A stretch of 15,291 nucleotides of DNA from Calditrichota bacterium (lineage in GTDB: Bacteria > Calditrichota > Calditrichia > RBG-13-44-9 > J075): contig RFIL01000107.1 in the NCBI GenBank assembly GCA_003695285.1, forward strand, positions 1 to 15,291. Reading direction: 5' to 3'. Below are positions 13,990-15,291 of the stretch, piece after piece. The notes beneath the pieces were generated by a model that was not told where the DNA came from, searched no databases, and was given only the letters and a program-made list of their open reading frames with translations. The stretch's first letter is position 1, and each line of letters starts with the position of its first letter. The position numbers and the translations under genes were made by a program.

Positions 13990-14007
13990 ATCTTCCTGAA
14001 GGAAGAT
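13990..14007 (+). promoter_or_regulatory. Hairpin between rpoA and rplQ
   Basis: ATCTTCC (13990-13996), loop TGAA, GGAAGAT (14001-14007) form a perfect 7-bp stem, followed by AAATTTTGTT. It lies 32 bases after the rpoA stop and 40 before rplQ. The broken T-run could allow weak termination, and the compact fold could also protect the 3' end of an rpoA mRNA. No separate promoter for rplQ was recognised. Confidence 0.45.
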
Positions 14008-14047
14008 AAATTTTGTTATTCAAGATTGTAACGAAGGGAGTTTTTTC

Positions 14048-14800
14048 ATGCGACATCGGAAAAAAGTGAAAAAATTAGGCCGAACCGTAAGCCACCGGAA
14101 AGCATTATTACGTAATATTGCGGCTGCATTGATTGAGCATCATCAGATAAAAACGACACTGGCCAAGGCGAAAGCAGCGCAACGCTACATTGAACGGTTA
14201 ATAACTTATGGCAAGAATGATACAGTGCATTCCCGGAGACTGGCTTTTAAATTCTTGCAGAACCGAACACTGGTAAAAAAACTGTTTGATGAAATTGCCC
14301 CGACCTATGAAAATCGCAATGGGGGGTACACCCGGGTGATCAAATTAGGTCAGCGACAGGGTGATGGTGCTCATGTGGCTATTTTACAGTTGGTCGGTTT
14401 TGAAGAATTGATTATTGACGAAGGTGCCGGTAAGAAGAAGAAAAAGAAACCGGCCAAGAAAGCGGAAACCAAACCAAAAGAAAAGAAAACCGCTGATAAA
14501 AAAGCTAAGAAAGAAAAAGCTGAAGTTGCCGAAGAAACTCCGGATGTAGCAGAAGCACCGAAAGAAAAACCTGCTAAAAAAGCCCCGAAAGCCGAAAAAG
14601 CGGAGAAAGCCCCGGAAGCGGAAGCCGAAGCGACCGAAGAAAAGCCTGCCGAAGCGGAAGAAGCACCAGCTGAAGAGAAAAAAGAAAAAGCAAAGCCCAA
14701 AGCCAAACCGAAGAAGAAAGCGGCTAAAGAAGAGAAGGCGGAAGAAGAACCCCCGGCAGAAGAAGAAAAAAAGGATGAAGATACCGGGGATGAGAAATAA
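14048..14800 (+). CDS. rplQ: 50S ribosomal protein L17 with long charged C-terminal tail
   Basis: L17 lies on the solvent side of the 50S subunit close to the tunnel exit. Residues 1 to about 125 are a normal L17: MRHRKKVKKLGRTVSHRKAL, LIEHHQIKTTLAKAKA, the RYIERLITYGK helix, the NGGYTRVIKLGQRQGDGA motif and AILQLVGFEE. The remaining 122 residues are a low-complexity tail of Lys, Ala, Glu and Pro with no Arg or aromatic residue. Most L17 proteins stop near 115-130 residues, but extended versions are known from Bacteroidota and relatives. The frame continues without a break and keeps gene-like codons. SD GGGAG lies at 14037-14041. It is the last gene of the cluster. Confidence 0.97.
   Translation: MRHRKKVKKLGRTVSHRKALLRNIAAALIEHHQIKTTLAKAKAAQRYIERLITYGKNDTVHSRRLAFKFLQNRTLVKKLFDEIAPTYENRNGGYTRVIKLGQRQGDGAHVAILQLVGFEELIIDEGAGKKKKKKPAKKAETKPKEKKTADKKAKKEKAEVAEETPDVAEAPKEKPAKKAPKAEKAEKAPEAEAEATEEKPAEAEEAPAEEKKEKAKPKAKPKKKAAKEEKAEEEPPAEEEKKDEDTGDEK
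14432..14797 (+). repeat. Low-complexity KAEP-rich segment encoding the L17 tail
   Basis: About 366 bases encode residues 129-250 of L17. The strand is strongly purine-rich, built from AAA, AAG, GAA, GCC and GCG codons in irregular short repeats such as AAAGCCGAA and GAAGAA. The protein alternates basic blocks (residues about 129-152 and 212-225) with acidic blocks (about 154-165, 185-205 and the end). It is expected to be disordered. The reverse strand appears open across it, but only because of this composition. Confidence 0.85.
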
Positions 14801-14839
14801 TTTCTAAATTTTCGGATTCATATATTTTTAGGCTGAATT

Positions 14840-14874
14840 AAAAGCAGCGCCAACAATATGGGCGCTGCTTTTTT
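14840..14874 (+). terminator. Intrinsic terminator after rplQ
   Basis: The arms AAAAGCAGCGCC (14840-14851) and GGCGCTGCTTTT (14861-14872) form a perfect 12-bp stem with a GC-rich core and 9-base loop, followed by a T-run through 14874. It starts 40 bases after the rplQ stop and fits the end of the whole ribosomal-protein transcript. The A-rich 5' arm pairing with the T-run could make it work in both directions, but no gene on the - strand is present nearby to use it. Confidence 0.93.
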
Positions 14875-14875
14875 C

Positions 14876-15077
14876 TAATTATGAAGTTCCTGCGGTTTTA
14901 TCTACACTGATACTAAGCGAATTTGAATACTTCCCCAAAATCATGTAGCTTTCCCACCAAAAAAATATGGCCTGAAGAAACACCAGAAATAGCGGTTGCT
15001 TTTCCTGTGATTTCCATATCATATTAGCAAGCAACATAAGGTTTTATTGCAGGTAGTCGATAGAATTCGAATGAACG
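14876..15077. other. Non-coding spacer between terminator and next gene
   Basis: About 200 AT-rich bases without a plausible gene on either strand. I see no tRNA-like or repeat structure, only the short palindrome ATTCGAAT at 15065-15072 and scattered 4-bp complementarities. It probably holds upstream control sequence for the gene starting at 15128, but no defined site can be supported. Confidence 0.6.
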
Positions 15078-15111
15078 AATATCCTTGACTGATGGGGATA
15101 TTTTACACAAT
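15078..15111 (+). promoter_or_regulatory. Possible promoter with overlapping inverted repeat
   Basis: TTGACT at 15085-15090 is a good -35-like hexamer. The best -10 candidate is CACAAT at 15106-15111 (four of six consensus bases), but the 15-base spacing is short. The -35 element lies in the loop between AATATCC (15078-15084) and GGATATT (15096-15102), an exact 7-bp inverted repeat that could be an operator. The start codon follows only 16 bases later, so a leader would be very short. Weak evidence. Confidence 0.25.
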
Positions 15112-15127
15112 CACTTACAGGATGACA

Positions 15128-15291
15128 ATGGTTAGAGTTGGATGCTTACTGTTTCTGCTTACTGGATTACTTTTAAGTCAACCCTCTTCTAACTCCGAAA
15201 TCCGCGGCCTATGGGTGGTGCGCCATAACCTGCTGAGCACCGGTCGAATCGATTCGGTGCTGCGCTTTGCCGCGGAAAATAAATTCACCGA
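15128..15291 (+). CDS. Secreted GHL10/DUF187-like glycoside hydrolase family protein (3' end outside window)
   Basis: The ATG at 15128 follows AGGA (15119-15122) by 5 bases and opens 54 codons that run off the window; an in-frame ATG at 15122 is too close to that SD. Residues 1 to about 18 (MVRVGCLLFLLTGLLLSQ) look like a signal peptide with a short basic start and leucine-rich core, so export is expected. After it comes EIRGLWVVRHNLLSTGRID and VLRFAAENKFT, resembling the opening strand and first helix of GHL10/DUF187 proteins (R-x-x-W-V-x-R then a helix and an N/F-N strand). The substrate is unknown, and only this short N-terminus supports the call. GC content rises towards the window end. 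Confidence 0.55.
   Translation, partial: MVRVGCLLFLLTGLLLSQPSSNSEIRGLWVVRHNLLSTGRIDSVLRFAAENKFT

Noticed and set aside
14371..14706. Open frame on the - strand opposite the L17 tail
   Set aside because: Its product is almost only Ala, Ser, Phe and Gly, the mirror of the KAEP-rich tail; no SD or homology-like sequence.
14881..14910. Short ATG frame (MKFLRFYLH) after the terminator
   Set aside because: Nine codons, no SD and no context; treated as non-coding.
1..15291. CRISPR array, tRNA, rRNA, insertion sequence or phage genes
   Set aside because: No regularly spaced repeats, cloverleaf-like segments, terminal repeats or transposase-like frames were seen; the region is an uninterrupted conserved ribosomal protein cluster.

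Overview
The window is a continuous stretch of the bacterial S10-spc-alpha ribosomal protein supercluster, with every gene on the + strand. It holds one partial and 28 complete protein genes of the supercluster, and then the first 54 codons of an unrelated secreted-protein gene. It begins about ten codons inside rplC (L3) and runs rplC-rplD-rplW-rplB-rpsS-rplV-rpsC-rplP-rpmC-rpsQ (S10 block), rplN-rplX-rplE-rpsN-rpsH-rplF-rplR-rpsE-rpmD-rplO-secY (spc block), then map-infA-rpmJ-rpsM-rpsK-rpsD-rpoA-rplQ (alpha block). A clear intrinsic terminator follows rplQ at about 14840-14874. The remaining ~400 bases hold an intergenic spacer and the start of a probable GHL10/DUF187-type glycoside-hydrolase-like exported protein that runs off the window.

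Several features suggest a bacterium of the FCB (Fibrobacterota-Chlorobiota-Bacteroidota) assemblage, perhaps Calditrichota, KSB1 or an Ignavibacteria-like lineage. L2 carries DHPMGGGEG where most bacteria have DHPHGGGEG, L3 carries a THGQSDRLRAPGS-type segment, adk is absent between secY and map, and L17 has a long Lys/Ala/Glu/Pro tail. Strong Shine-Dalgarno sequences (GGAGG, AGGAG) argue against core Bacteroidia, whose leaders are usually SD-poor. The phylum is an inference from remembered family patterns, not from a search.

The genes supply ribosomal proteins of both subunits, the SecYEG channel core, the enzyme that removes initiator methionine, initiation factor IF1 and the alpha subunit of RNA polymerase. 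Most gaps are under 30 bases, and two junctions overlap as ATGA (rplD/rplW and rplO/secY), so transcription and translation are probably coupled throughout. No convincing internal promoter was seen. The longer gaps (before rpsH, rpsE, rplO, rpsM, rpsK, rpoA and rplQ) mostly contain small inverted repeats, which are the places to look for autoregulation or mRNA processing.

Nothing in the window looks like a new system or a mobile element. The details most worth a second look are: two look-alike hairpins on either side of rpoA, an 11-codon leader ORF that overlaps the rpsE start, TTG starts used only by four small-subunit genes, and the L17 tail.
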